Source: Burkholderia sp. 8Y
Lineage (GTDB): Bacteria; Pseudomonadota; Gammaproteobacteria; Burkholderiales; Burkholderiaceae
DNA length: 64,000 nt
Direction of reading: 5' to 3'
Assembly: GCF_902506145.1 (NCBI RefSeq)
Contig: NZ_LR733520.1
Span: 2,153,476 to 2,217,475 of the forward strand
Below the pieces are notes generated by a model, which saw nothing but the letters and a program-made list of their open reading frames with translations, was not told the origin of the DNA and did no database searches. Positions 26,389-34,727 of the stretch are shown piece after piece (within the stretch, counting starts at the first letter, position 1; every line of letters starts with the position of its first letter). The position numbers and the translations under genes are program-made.

Positions 26389-27251
26389 TCAGGTGCCTGC
26401 ACGCCGAATGTGTCCAGCAGTTTGCGATTCGACATTCGCGAATTGGCAGGGCGCTTCGCGGGTGTCGGATACGCCGACGCCGGAATGGGCTTCACTTCCG
26501 GCTTTTTCTCCGACGCCGACAGCGCGAAAATCGCCTGCGCAAACCCATGCCACGACGTCGATCCGCCCGCCGTCAGGTGATACACGCCCGATTTCTCCGC
26601 CCACCAGCCATCACCCCCGGCAACGGCCTGTGCCAGCACATTCGCCGTCAACGCCGCGATCGTGTTCGACCACGTCGGCGCGCCGATCTGATCGGCGACG
26701 ACGCTGAGTTCATCGCGTTCCGCACCGAGCCGCAGCATCGTCAGCAGAAAGTTCTTGCCGCGCGTGCCGTAGACCCAGCTCGTGCGGAAGATCAGATGGT
26801 CGCAACCCGAAGCCGTGATCGCCCGCTCGCCCGCCAGCTTGCTCTTACCGTAGACGTTCTGCGGGTTCACCGCGTCGTCCTCGACATAGACGCCGTCCTT
26901 CGTGCCGTCGAACACGTAGTCGGTCGAATAATGAACCAGCGCGGCCGACAGACGCTTCGCCTCTTCGGCGAGCACGCCAGGCGCTTCGCCGTTCGCGCGC
27001 ATCGCCGCTTGAACATCGCTTTCCGCCTTGTCGACCGCGGTGTAAGCCGCTGGGTTCACGATCAGCGACGGCTTCACTTCGCGAACCGCCTTCCTAATTC
27101 CATCAAGATCGCCGAGGTCGAGCTTGTTGCGGTCGAGCGCGACCACCCTTCCGAGTCCCTGCAAAGTGCGCGCGAGCTCGAAGCCGACTTGGCCATTCAC
27201 GCCAGTCACCAGGATCTTTCGCTGAGAATCTTGAGTCATCGCGTCGCTCAT
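26349..27251 (-). CDS. rfbD: dTDP-4-dehydrorhamnose reductase
   Basis: This enzyme does the last step of dTDP-L-rhamnose synthesis, NAD(P)H reduction of dTDP-4-keto-L-rhamnose. The 300-residue short-chain dehydrogenase has the nucleotide-binding ILVTGVNGQVGFELARTL near the N-terminus, VNPAAYTAVDKAE, the catalytic YSTDYVFDGTK with the downstream YGKSKLAGE (Tyr and Lys), and FRTSWVYGTRGKNF. ATG 27251 overlaps the rfbC stop as ATGA, which supports it over the ATG at 27239. The long in-frame upstream extension is only rfbC sequence in another frame. Confidence 0.95.
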   Translation of the reverse strand: MSDAMTQDSQRKILVTGVNGQVGFELARTLQGLGRVVALDRNKLDLGDLDGIRKAVREVKPSLIVNPAAYTAVDKAESDVQAAMRANGEAPGVLAEEAKRLSAALVHYSTDYVFDGTKDGVYVEDDAVNPQNVYGKSKLAGERAITASGCDHLIFRTSWVYGTRGKNFLLTMLRLGAERDELSVVADQIGAPTWSNTIAALTANVLAQAVAGGDGWWAEKSGVYHLTAGGSTSWHGFAQAIFALSASEKKPEVKPIPASAYPTPAKRPANSRMSNRKLLDTFGVQAPDWQEALRLSLADR

Positions 27252-27799
27252 TCGAAACACTCGGCTTCGCCCAGACGCTTGCCCGCCGCGTCTTTGGCCG
27301 CGAGCATCGGTTCGAAGTCGATCGGCCATTCGATGCCGATCTCCGGATCGTTCCACACGATGCTTCTCTCGTGCGCCTGATACCAGTAATCCGTCGTCTT
27401 ATAGAGAAACTGCGCCGTCTCCGACAGCACGACGAACCCGTGCGCGAACCCCGGCGGCACCCACAATTGCCGATGATTCTCTTCCGACAGATTCACACCC
27501 ACCCACTTGCCGAAGTTCGGCGAGCTCTTGCGAATATCGACGGCGACATCAAACACTTCGCCTTCCACCACGCGCACGAGCTTGCCCTGCGCGTGCTCAA
27601 TCTGATAGTGCAGCCCGCGCAACACGCCCTTCGCCGAACGCGAATGGTTGTCCTGCACGAACTCGACGCCCGCTTCAACGTGCTCCGCGAACTCGCGCGC
27701 ATTGAAGCTCTCGTAAAAGAAGCCGCGCGCATCGCCGAATACTTTCGGCTCGATGATCTTGACTTCGGGCAACGCCGTTGCCGTTACCTGGATGGCCAT
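27248..27799 (-). CDS. rfbC: dTDP-4-dehydrorhamnose 3,5-epimerase
   Basis: This 183-residue cupin-fold epimerase converts dTDP-4-keto-6-deoxyglucose to its L-rhamno form. Visible family motifs are VFGDARGFFYESFNAREF, FVQDNHSRSAKGVLRGLHYQ with the catalytic His, KLVRVVEGEVFDVAVDIR, and WVPPGFAHGFVVLSETAQFL with the catalytic Tyr shortly after. It overlaps rfbA by 16 bases upstream and rfbD by 4 bases downstream, so the operon is tightly coupled. Length and motifs are normal. Confidence 0.96.
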   Translation of the reverse strand: MAIQVTATALPEVKIIEPKVFGDARGFFYESFNAREFAEHVEAGVEFVQDNHSRSAKGVLRGLHYQIEHAQGKLVRVVEGEVFDVAVDIRKSSPNFGKWVGVNLSEENHRQLWVPPGFAHGFVVLSETAQFLYKTTDYWYQAHERSIVWNDPEIGIEWPIDFEPMLAAKDAAGKRLGEAECFE

Positions 27800-28677
27800 G
27801 CGACTTGGTCCTTCGGAAGATTGAGCAGATATTGACCGTACGCGTTCTTCGAGAGCGGCTTCGCCAGCGCGAGCAGTTGCTCGTCACCGATCCATTCCTT
27901 GCGATACGCGATCTCTTCAGGGCAAGCCACCACCAGCCCCTGACGCTTTTGCAGAGTCGCGATGAAGGTGGCCGCTTCGATCAGCGACTCGTGCGTGCCC
28001 GTGTCGAGCCACGCGTAGCCGCGCCCCATGATCTCGACGTTCAGCTTCTTCTGCTCGAGATAGCGCGAGTTCACGTCGGTGATCTCGAGTTCGCCGCGCG
28101 CGGAAGGCTTGATATCCGCGGCGATGTCGCACACCTGGTTATCGTAGAAGTAGAGGCCCGTGACCGCATAGTTCGAACGCGGCTTCGCGGGCTTCTCTTC
28201 GATCGACAGCGCGCGGAAGCTCTCGTCGAATTCGACGACGCCGTAACGCTCCGGATCATGCACGTGATAGGCGAAAACCGTCGCGCAGTCGCTACGCGCA
28301 TTCGCGCTCGCCAACTGCTTCGCCAGATCGTGACCGTAGAAGATGTTGTCGCCCAAAATCAGCGCGGAAGGATCGTTGCCCACGAACTCCTTGCCGATGA
28401 TGAACGCCTGCGCAAGCCCGTCCGGCGACGGCTGCACCGCGTACTGTATGTTCATGCCCCACTGGCTGCCGTCGCCCAGCATGGATTCGAAACGCGGCGT
28501 GTCTTGCGGCGTCGAAATGACGAGGACATCACGAATGCCCGCGATCATCAGCGTGGACAGCGGATAGTAGATCATCGGCTTGTCGTACACGGGCAGCAGT
28601 TGCTTCGAAACTGCATGCGTGATCGGATACAGCCGCGTGCCGGACCCGCCGGCGAGAATGATGCCTTTGCGCGCCAT
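27784..28677 (-). CDS. rfbA: Glucose-1-phosphate thymidylyltransferase
   Basis: This 297-residue nucleotidyltransferase makes dTDP-glucose from dTTP and glucose-1-phosphate, the first step of rhamnose synthesis. It has KGIILAGGSGTRLYPITHAV at the N-terminus, then KPMIYYPLSTLMIAGI, LILGDNIFYGHDL with the metal-binding Asp, and SIEEKPAKPRSNYAVTGLYF. ATG 28677 has AAGGAG about 8 bases upstream and matches known starts. The longer open frame reaching 28836 is rfbB sequence in another frame. The gene lies 10 bases after rfbB. Confidence 0.96.
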   Translation of the reverse strand: MARKGIILAGGSGTRLYPITHAVSKQLLPVYDKPMIYYPLSTLMIAGIRDVLVISTPQDTPRFESMLGDGSQWGMNIQYAVQPSPDGLAQAFIIGKEFVGNDPSALILGDNIFYGHDLAKQLASANARSDCATVFAYHVHDPERYGVVEFDESFRALSIEEKPAKPRSNYAVTGLYFYDNQVCDIAADIKPSARGELEITDVNSRYLEQKKLNVEIMGRGYAWLDTGTHESLIEAATFIATLQKRQGLVVACPEEIAYRKEWIGDEQLLALAKPLSKNAYGQYLLNLPKDQVAWPSR

Positions 28678-28687
28678 GCCCCGCTCC

Positions 28688-29749
28688 TTATGCCCGCTGC
28701 GCGTAATTCGTTTCGACCCACTTGCGGTATTCACCGGAAGCGACTTCGTCCGCCCATTCCTGATTGTCCAGATACCACTGAACGGTCTTCGCGAGACCCG
28801 TCTCGAACGTTTCTGCCGGCTTCCAGCCGAGTTCACGCTCGAGCTTGCGCGCGTCGATAGCGTAACGGCGATCGTGTCCGGGACGATCCGTCACATACGT
28901 GATCTGATCGCGATACGAGCCGCTCGCCTTCGGCTTTTTCTCGTCGAGCAGATCGCAGAGCGTGTGCACGACTTCGAGATTCTTCTTCTCGTTCCAGCCG
29001 CCGACGTTATATGTCTCGCCCGGCTTGCCGTTGGCCAGCACTTCGCGGATGGCCGAGCAATGGTCGCCGACATACAGCCAGTCGCGCACGTTCTGACCGT
29101 CGCCATAAACCGGCAGCGGCTTGCCCGCGAGCGCATTCGCGATCATCAGCGGGATGAGCTTCTCGGGGAACTGATACGGGCCGTAGTTGTTCGAGCAATT
29201 TGTCGTGAGAACCGGCAGGCCGTACGTGTGGTGGTACGCGCGAACCAGATGGTCGGAGCCGGCCTTGGTCGCCGAATACGGGCTGTTGGGCGCGTACGGC
29301 GTCGTTTCGGAGAATTGCGGATCGGTGGCGGACAGCGAGCCGAATACTTCGTCGGTCGAAACGTGCAGGAAGCGAAACGCCTGCTTTTCTGCTTCCGGCA
29401 GCGCGCTCCAGTACATGCGTGCGGCTTCGAGCAACGTGAAGGTGCCGACGACGTTCGTCTGCACGAAGTCCGCCGGACCATGAATCGAACGGTCGACGTG
29501 GCTTTCTGCCGCGAAATGCAGGATAGCGCGCGGCTTGTGCTTGGCGAGCAATGCGTCCATTGCGGCGCGGTCGCAGATGTCGGCACGCGCGAACACGTGG
29601 CGGGCGTCGTCCTTGAGCGATTTCAGCGTGCCGAGGTTGCCCGCATACGTCAGCTTGTCGACGTTGAGCACGGGTTCATCGGAGCCGTTCAGCCAGTCCA
29701 GAACAGTATTTGCGCCGATGAAACCGGCGCCGCCCGTCACGAAAATCAT
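28688..29749 (-). CDS. rfbB: dTDP-glucose 4,6-dehydratase
   Basis: This 353-residue extended short-chain dehydrogenase forms dTDP-4-keto-6-deoxyglucose. The NAD-binding VTGGAGFIGANTVLDWL is at residue 4, and LTYAGNLGTLKSL and LHFAAESHVDRSIHGP follow. The active-site region is HVSTDEVFGSL, with YSATKAGSDHLVRAYHHTY carrying the Tyr-x3-Lys pair, and NCSNNYGPYQFPEKLIPLMI comes after. It is the first gene of rfbBACD. Upstream, on the minus strand, TATAAT at 29901-29896 may be its -10 box. Confidence 0.97.
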   Translation of the reverse strand: MIFVTGGAGFIGANTVLDWLNGSDEPVLNVDKLTYAGNLGTLKSLKDDARHVFARADICDRAAMDALLAKHKPRAILHFAAESHVDRSIHGPADFVQTNVVGTFTLLEAARMYWSALPEAEKQAFRFLHVSTDEVFGSLSATDPQFSETTPYAPNSPYSATKAGSDHLVRAYHHTYGLPVLTTNCSNNYGPYQFPEKLIPLMIANALAGKPLPVYGDGQNVRDWLYVGDHCSAIREVLANGKPGETYNVGGWNEKKNLEVVHTLCDLLDEKKPKASGSYRDQITYVTDRPGHDRRYAIDARKLERELGWKPAETFETGLAKTVQWYLDNQEWADEVASGEYRKWVETNYAQRA

Positions 29750-30089
29750 GGATACCCTTTGGCTGCTCTATCCCGCGCGCCACTGAAACTGCACGCGCAA
29801 GGTGTGGAAAAAAATGCTCACTCGACGCCGGGACGCATCGAATGCGGGAACTGCGACCGATTCACCGGCCGCCGTCCAACTTTGATCAGCCGCCAATTAT
29901 AAAGCCATGGAGTGCAAAAACTGCACGGCTAACAACTTGATACAGCTCGCATTTGCTGACCCGGTCTGGATCATTCGCGCGGGGCGGACGGACATCGCCG
30001 TTTCCCGATCACCGGCATAATTCATCGCATCCGACAATTCTTTTCTCGCGCGCGCGGTCACGAACCGCGTCGCAAACCGCATCGAATCA
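29750..30089. other. Divergent intergenic region between rfbB and apaH
   Basis: These 340 bases separate two diverging genes and mark the border between the glycan locus and core genes. On the minus strand a perfect TATAAT lies at 29901-29896, about 150 bases before rfbB; its -35 is weak. On the plus strand CATAAT near 30017 could be the -10 for apaH. No open frame with coding character and no RNA gene is seen. Confidence 0.5.
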
Positions 30090-30965
30090 ATGACTGACGC
30101 ACTCTCCGCAAGCCTCGCGGTCTCCTCCGCCCCCCTCGTCTTCGGCGACCTTCAGGGCTGTTGCGATCCGTTTCACCTCCTGCTGAAGAAGGCCGCGCCC
30201 GAGCCGGACACCCCGCTTTGGTTCGCGGGCGACCTCATCAACCGCGGCCCGAAGTCGCTCGAAACCTTGCGCGAAGTCATCGCGCTCGGCTCGCGCGCAA
30301 CCGTCGTGCTTGGCAATCACGATCTGAATCTGCTCTCCGTCGCCGCGGGGCTGCGCAAGCCGAAGAAAGGCGACACGCTCGACGACATTCTCGCCGCGCC
30401 CGATGCCGCCGATCTCATCGAATGGGTGCGGCACAAGCCGGTCGCGCACTTCCAGGACGGCGCTTTGATGGTTCACGCGGGCGTGTTGCCGCAATGGGAC
30501 GTGACGATGACGCTGGAACTCGCGCACGAACTGGAAACTGCATTGCGCGCGCCGGACTGGAAGGAAACGCTGGCGCAGTTGTACGGCAATGAGCCGCATC
30601 GCTGGGAAGATTCGCTCACGGGCATCGACCGGCTGCGCGTGATCTACAACGCGCTGACGCGCATCCGCTTTTGCACGGCCGAAGGCGCGATGGAATTCGC
30701 TAACAACGGCGGCCCCGATAACGCACCGCCTGGCTATACTCCGTGGTTTGACGCACCGAACCGCCGCACCCAGGATGCGACGATCGTGTTCGGACATTGG
30801 GCCGCGCTAGGCCTGATGATCCGCGACGATGTGTTGTGCCTCGATTCCGGCTGCGTTTGGGGCAACAAGCTGTCAGCGGTACTGCTAACGAAAGATCCGG
30901 CCGGACGGGTGGTCACGCAGGTGAGTTGCGCGGTCAATCGCCCCGGCACACGCCGGAGCTCATGA
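30090..30965 (+). CDS. apaH: Symmetrical bis(5'-nucleosyl)-tetraphosphatase (diadenosine tetraphosphatase)
   Basis: This hydrolase splits Ap4A to two ADP and also acts on NpnN-type RNA caps. The 291-residue protein shows all metallophosphatase motifs: GDLQG at residues 19-23, GDLINRGP at 47-54, GNHD at 75-78, HAGVLPQWD in the middle and FGHWAALG near the end. It has a 14-residue N-terminal extension before VFGDLQGC compared with the E. coli protein. Downstream lies the omega-RNA/iscB element, which separates it from plsC. The C-terminal end looks natural, so the element probably inserted just past its stop codon. Confidence 0.95.
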   Translation: MTDALSASLAVSSAPLVFGDLQGCCDPFHLLLKKAAPEPDTPLWFAGDLINRGPKSLETLREVIALGSRATVVLGNHDLNLLSVAAGLRKPKKGDTLDDILAAPDAADLIEWVRHKPVAHFQDGALMVHAGVLPQWDVTMTLELAHELETALRAPDWKETLAQLYGNEPHRWEDSLTGIDRLRVIYNALTRIRFCTAEGAMEFANNGGPDNAPPGYTPWFDAPNRRTQDATIVFGHWAALGLMIRDDVLCLDSGCVWGNKLSAVLLTKDPAGRVVTQVSCAVNRPGTRRSS

Positions 30966-30984
30966 AGTATTCAAGAGCTCGAGA

Positions 30985-32645
30985 TTGACCAGACCCAGCG
31001 CTCAATGGCGCTACGTTGTGTGGAGACAGTACACCCACCGTCGAATGCTTCCTCAGTTCGACGCTCTGGAAGTCGCAGCAGCAGACAAGCCCGGGGCAGG
31101 TACGAAACGGGCTGCGACGGAAGCGAAAGCTTCGCCTGCCGCACAACATGGTCGAGGGGAGCCATACCAGAAGGTATGCGTCACTAGGCCCGTAAGGGCA
31201 CCCGCGCCGGACGGGTTTCGGCTGCAGTGACAGCGGAGTCTTTGTGGCTGTTTTTGTACTAGACCGATACCGCCGGCCGTTGATGCCGTGCAGCGAGAAG
31301 CGCGCGAGATTGTTACTCGCGCGAGGTCGCGCCCGTGTGCATCGCGTGATGCCATTCGTCATTCGGCTCACGGACCGCGAACGAGCCGCCTGCGAGTTTC
31401 AGCCGCTCCGCCTGAAACTCGACCCGGGCAGCAAGGCCACGGGGCTTGCTCTCGTGCTCGATAGGGAGACGCTCGACTCGACCACCGGCGAGCTCCGTCG
31501 CGGCGCGGCCGTGCTGAACCTGTTCGAACTTGTTCATCGCGGTCGACAGATCAGTGACGCGTTGACGGCCCGCAGCGCCATGCGTCGATCGCGTCGCGGC
31601 AAGTTGCGTTACCGTGCGCCGCGCTTTCTGAACCGCACGCGGACTCCCGGATGGCTCCCGCCGTCGCTCCAACATCGGGTGGATACGACGATGGCTTGGG
31701 TGCGACGTGTTAGGCGCTGGGCACCGATAGCGGCGCTTTCCTGCGAACTCGTTCGCTTTGACATGCAACTCTTGGATAACCCGGAGGTCAACGGGGTAGG
31801 ATATCAGCACGGAACGCTGGCAAGCTATGAGCTTCGCGAATACCTGCTGGAAAAGTGGGGCCGGCGCTGCGCTTACTGCGACGCGAAAAGCACTCCCCTG
31901 CAGTTGGATCACATCGTCGCTCGGTCGCGCGGCGGCAGCAACCGTGCATCCAACTTGACGCTCGCCTGCGAGCCCTGCAACAGAGCGAAGAGTGCGCTGC
32001 CCGTAGACGAGTTTTTAGCCAAGCGACCCAAGCGGCTGGCAGGCATCGTGGCTCAATCGAAACGTCCGCTAAAGGATGCCGCAGCGGTGAACGCCACTCG
32101 ATGGGCCTTGACCAGCGCGCTGAAAGCGACCGGTATGTCATTGGAGCTTGGCTCCGGTGGGCGCACTAAGTTCAATAGGACCGCGCTTGGCGTACCGAAA
32201 ACGCATGCGCTCGATGCTGCATGTGTCGGTGCACTTTCATTCCTGACCGGCTGGAAGCGACGGACACTTTCCATATCCTGCACCGGCCGTGGCAGCTACC
32301 AGCGCACCCGGCTCGACCGGTACGGCTTCCGGCGGGGATACATGACACGAACGAAGCGTGTGCACGGATTTCAGACTGGCGACCTCGTTCGGGCCGACGT
32401 ACCTGCCGGCCGAAAGGCCGGCACCCACATAGGCCGCGTGGCCGTTCGCGTCACCGGAAGCTTCAACATCCAGAAGTTCGATACGGTCGTGCAAGGCATT
32501 GCCCATCGTTATTGCCGGTTAATTCAACGCAGTGACGGGTACGGATATGCAACGAAACAGTTGTCGAAGGAGAAGATGCCCGCAGGCCCTCTCGCACACA
32601 GCCCTGGGTATCTTCGCAATCTGGACAATGAATCTTTTAGCGCGC
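30985..32645 (+). mobile_element. ISC-type (IS200/IS605-like) element carrying omega-RNA and iscB, no tnpA
   Basis: The unit consists of a structured non-coding stretch followed directly by iscB, inserted between apaH and plsC. Its borders are estimates. The left one is placed just before the first small hairpin (AGCGC 30997-31001 with GCGCT 31008-31012), of the subterminal kind TnpA transposases bind. The right one lies near the palindrome TAGCGCGCTA at 32638-32647, where the plsC stop codon sits. No TnpA gene is present, as in many iscB-bearing elements, so movement would need a transposase in trans. IS200/IS605-type elements leave no terminal inverted repeats or target duplications, and none is seen. 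Confidence 0.65.
30990..31243 (+). ncRNA. Omega-RNA (guide RNA) of the adjacent IscB nuclease
   Basis: IscB proteins use an RNA encoded just upstream of their gene, with a guide at its 5' end taken from DNA next to the element's left border. Here the 250 non-coding bases before iscB fold densely. Stems are GTCGAA/TTCGAC (31040-31045 with 31057-31062), GTCGCAGC/GCTGCGAC (31072-31079 with 31111-31118), GAAGC-GAAA-GCTTC (31120-31133), CATACC-AGAA-GGTATG (31163-31178) and GCCC-GTAA-GGGC (31188-31199). GTCAC/GTGAC (31180-31184 with 31227-31231) encloses the last one. Two loops are GNRA tetraloops. The region runs to the iscB ribosome-binding site. The 5' end and the guide are not fixed by sequence alone; the guide should be the 15-20 bases left of the element border near 30985-30997. 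Confidence 0.78.
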
Positions 32646-32680
32646 TAGGGCGAGGAAGTAACAACGGAGTGGCCGATTGA
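31244..32680 (+). CDS. iscB: IscB RNA-guided DNA endonuclease (RuvC + HNH)
   Basis: This 478-residue nuclease belongs to the family from which Cas9 arose; it cuts DNA matched by its omega-RNA guide. Domains in order: PLMP domain at residues 1-45 (RRPLMPCSEKRARLLLARG); RuvC-I LKLDPGSKATGLAL with catalytic D60; Arg-rich bridge helix about 107-133 (ARSAMRRSRRGKLRYR); RuvC-II CELVRFD with E168; HNH domain about 195-250, with CxxC pairs at 209/212 and 242/245 and LDHIVARSRGG carrying H223; RuvC-III PKTHALDAA with H321 and D324. All catalytic residues are present, so it should be active. GTG 31244 has GGAG 5-8 bases upstream. The last dozen codons overlap plsC on the other strand and probably come from flanking DNA. 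Confidence 0.95.
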   Translation: MAVFVLDRYRRPLMPCSEKRARLLLARGRARVHRVMPFVIRLTDRERAACEFQPLRLKLDPGSKATGLALVLDRETLDSTTGELRRGAAVLNLFELVHRGRQISDALTARSAMRRSRRGKLRYRAPRFLNRTRTPGWLPPSLQHRVDTTMAWVRRVRRWAPIAALSCELVRFDMQLLDNPEVNGVGYQHGTLASYELREYLLEKWGRRCAYCDAKSTPLQLDHIVARSRGGSNRASNLTLACEPCNRAKSALPVDEFLAKRPKRLAGIVAQSKRPLKDAAAVNATRWALTSALKATGMSLELGSGGRTKFNRTALGVPKTHALDAACVGALSFLTGWKRRTLSISCTGRGSYQRTRLDRYGFRRGYMTRTKRVHGFQTGDLVRADVPAGRKAGTHIGRVAVRVTGSFNIQKFDTVVQGIAHRYCRLIQRSDGYGYATKQLSKEKMPAGPLAHSPGYLRNLDNESFSALGRGSNNGVAD

Positions 32681-33436
32681 CAAGGCGACCGAGGTAGCCG
32701 GCGCGCCGCGCATCCGCTCCAGCGCCGCCTGAACCGCCGCTTGCGCTTCGCTCGCGAGCAGCCGCCGGTCGGCGCCCGGCGCGAGCGGATCGCACACGTG
32801 GAGATGCGCGGTGATCGGCCCGCCGCGCAACAGCGCATCGAGCGAATCGCTGAGCGACATATCGCCGATATAGGCGGGCGCGGTCGTCTGCCTGCCGCGC
32901 GCATCCTCGTACATGAGGCAAATGGGCTGCACCGGGCACGACGCCGACACGGCCGCCTGAAACAGGTTCGCGTGAAACGGCAGCAGCGATATGCCGTCGC
33001 TCGTCGTGCCCTCGGGGAACACGCACATCATCTCGCCCGCGACGAGCCGGTTCGCCAGTTCATGCATGATGCGCTTCGCGTCGCTGCGCTTCTCGCGCTG
33101 CACGAAAACCGTGCCGAGCTGTTGCGCGAGCCAGCCGACCACCGGCCACTGGCGAATCTCGGCTTTCGATACGAACGGCGTTGGCCGCCACGCGTTGATC
33201 ACGTAGATATCGATCCACGAAACATGATTGCCGACGACGAGCACGCCCGCATCCAGCCGCGCTTCGTCGTGATGCACGACGAGCTTCATGCCCGCCAGTC
33301 GCAGCATCTTCAGCGACCAGGCGCGATTCAACGCCATGCGTTCGCTCGCGGTCGCGTCGGGGAAGCGCCGCGCCACGGTCCATGCGCCGTGCAGCAGATG
33401 GAGAGCGAGGCGCAACTTGCGCAACATCAACTTCAT
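32645..33436 (-). CDS. plsC: 1-acyl-sn-glycerol-3-phosphate acyltransferase
   Basis: This membrane-associated lysophosphatidate acyltransferase acylates the sn-2 position in phospholipid synthesis. The 263-residue protein has the HX4D motif as NHVSWID (near residue 70) and the glycerol-phosphate-binding FPEGTTSDG (near residue 140), plus an N-terminal hydrophobic amphipathic region. It starts three bases after the pyrC' stop, so it is the distal gene of the yqgE-ruvX-pyrR-pyrB-pyrC'-plsC run. Its 3' end overlaps the iscB stop region, and its TAG is within a TAGCGCGCTA palindrome. Its last few residues could have been altered by the ISC insertion. Confidence 0.93.
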   Translation of the reverse strand: MKLMLRKLRLALHLLHGAWTVARRFPDATASERMALNRAWSLKMLRLAGMKLVVHHDEARLDAGVLVVGNHVSWIDIYVINAWRPTPFVSKAEIRQWPVVGWLAQQLGTVFVQREKRSDAKRIMHELANRLVAGEMMCVFPEGTTSDGISLLPFHANLFQAAVSASCPVQPICLMYEDARGRQTTAPAYIGDMSLSDSLDALLRGGPITAHLHVCDPLAPGADRRLLASEAQAAVQAALERMRGAPATSVALSIGHSVVTSSP

Positions 33437-33439
33437 GGA

Positions 33440-34717
33440 TCAGCGGCTTTCGTAGGCGAGATGTCCGCCGACGATGGTCGCGCGCACGCGAGCCGGCAGT
33501 TCGTAGCCCAAGAACGGCGAGTTATGGCCCTGGCTCTTGAGCTTGCGCGGATCGACGCGCCAGGACGCATCGGCGTCGAACACGCAAATGTCTGCGAGCG
33601 CGCCCACGGCGATGCGCCCCGCCGGCAGCTTCAGCACATCCGCCGGTGCGGACGTGATGCGGCCGAGCGCCTTTGGGAGCGGCACATTTGCTTCCCGCGC
33701 CCATTTCACCGTCAGCGAGAGCAGCAGTTCGAGGCCGGTCGCGCCGGGCGTCGCTTCGGCGAAAGGCAGGAGCTTCTCGTCGTCGTCGAGCGGCGTATGG
33801 TCGGAGCAGATTGCGTCGATCGTGCCGTCTTCGAGCCCTGAGCGAATCGCTTCGCGGTCGCGTTGCTGGCGCAGCGGCGGATCGAGGCGGAACTGCGAAT
33901 CGAAATAGCCGATGTCCACGTCAGTCAAATGCACGTGGTTGATCGTGACGTCGCACGTGACAGCAAGCCCTTCCGCCTTCGCCGCGCGCACGAGCGCCAC
34001 GCCCGCCGCCGACGACACATGCGACAGATGCACACGCGCGCCCGTCACGCGCATCAGCTCGAAAATGGTGTGGAGCGCGATGGTTTCCGCCGACACCGGC
34101 ACGCCCGACAGCCCCAGCCGTGACGCGACCGCGCCGCTCGCGGCCACGCCTCCCTTCGCCATGAACGCGTCCTGCGGGCGCAGCCACACGGTATAGCCGT
34201 AGGTCGTCGCGTATTGCAGCGCGCGCAGCAGCGTGCGGGTATCGACGATCGGGTTATCCGCCTGCGAGAAGCCGATGCAGCCGGCCTCCGTCAGTTCCAC
34301 CATCTCGGTGATGCTCTCGCCCTTCAGCCCGACGGTCAGCGCGCCCAGCGGATACACATGCGCCTGATGCAGCTTCTGCGCGCGGAATTTGAGCATCTCG
34401 ACGAGACCCGGCTCGTCGAGCGTGGGATCGGTGTCCGGCGGGCAGACGAGGCTCGTCACGCCGCCCGCCATCGCGGCGGCCATTTCGGATTCGAGCGTCG
34501 CCTTGTGCTCGAAACCCGGCTCGCGCAGGCGCGCCGACAAATCGACGAAGCCCGGCGCGATATGCAAACCGTTCGCGTCGATGATCTTGGCCGCGCTGAA
34601 ATCGGCGGGCGCCTCGCCGATCGCGACGATGCGTCCCGCCGCGATGAATACGTCCTTGCGCGTTTCCGTGCCCGCAGCCGGATCGATGATCGTGCCGCCT
34701 TGAATCTGGATCTTCAT
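33440..34717 (-). CDS. pyrC: Dihydroorotase-like protein, PyrC'/PyrX type lacking zinc-ligand histidines
   Basis: This 425-residue amidohydrolase-fold protein is encoded next to aspartate carbamoyltransferase. Active dihydroorotases have HxHxREPG after beta-strand 1; here the same place reads GFVDLSARLREPGFEH, so both metal-binding His are replaced. The later ATDHAPH motif is changed to CSDHTPLDDD. This is the pattern of the PyrC' proteins of Pseudomonas, which are catalytically dead but needed to assemble the PyrB dodecamer. The working dihydroorotase would then be encoded elsewhere. ATG 34717 gives the normal start (MKIQIQGGTIID). The gene lies 10 bases after pyrB and 3 before plsC. Automatic annotation would call it pyrC. 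Confidence 0.9.
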   Translation of the reverse strand: MKIQIQGGTIIDPAAGTETRKDVFIAAGRIVAIGEAPADFSAAKIIDANGLHIAPGFVDLSARLREPGFEHKATLESEMAAAMAGGVTSLVCPPDTDPTLDEPGLVEMLKFRAQKLHQAHVYPLGALTVGLKGESITEMVELTEAGCIGFSQADNPIVDTRTLLRALQYATTYGYTVWLRPQDAFMAKGGVAASGAVASRLGLSGVPVSAETIALHTIFELMRVTGARVHLSHVSSAAGVALVRAAKAEGLAVTCDVTINHVHLTDVDIGYFDSQFRLDPPLRQQRDREAIRSGLEDGTIDAICSDHTPLDDDEKLLPFAEATPGATGLELLLSLTVKWAREANVPLPKALGRITSAPADVLKLPAGRIAVGALADICVFDADASWRVDPRKLKSQGHNSPFLGYELPARVRATIVGGHLAYESR

Positions 34718-34727
34718 GTCGTTCTGT

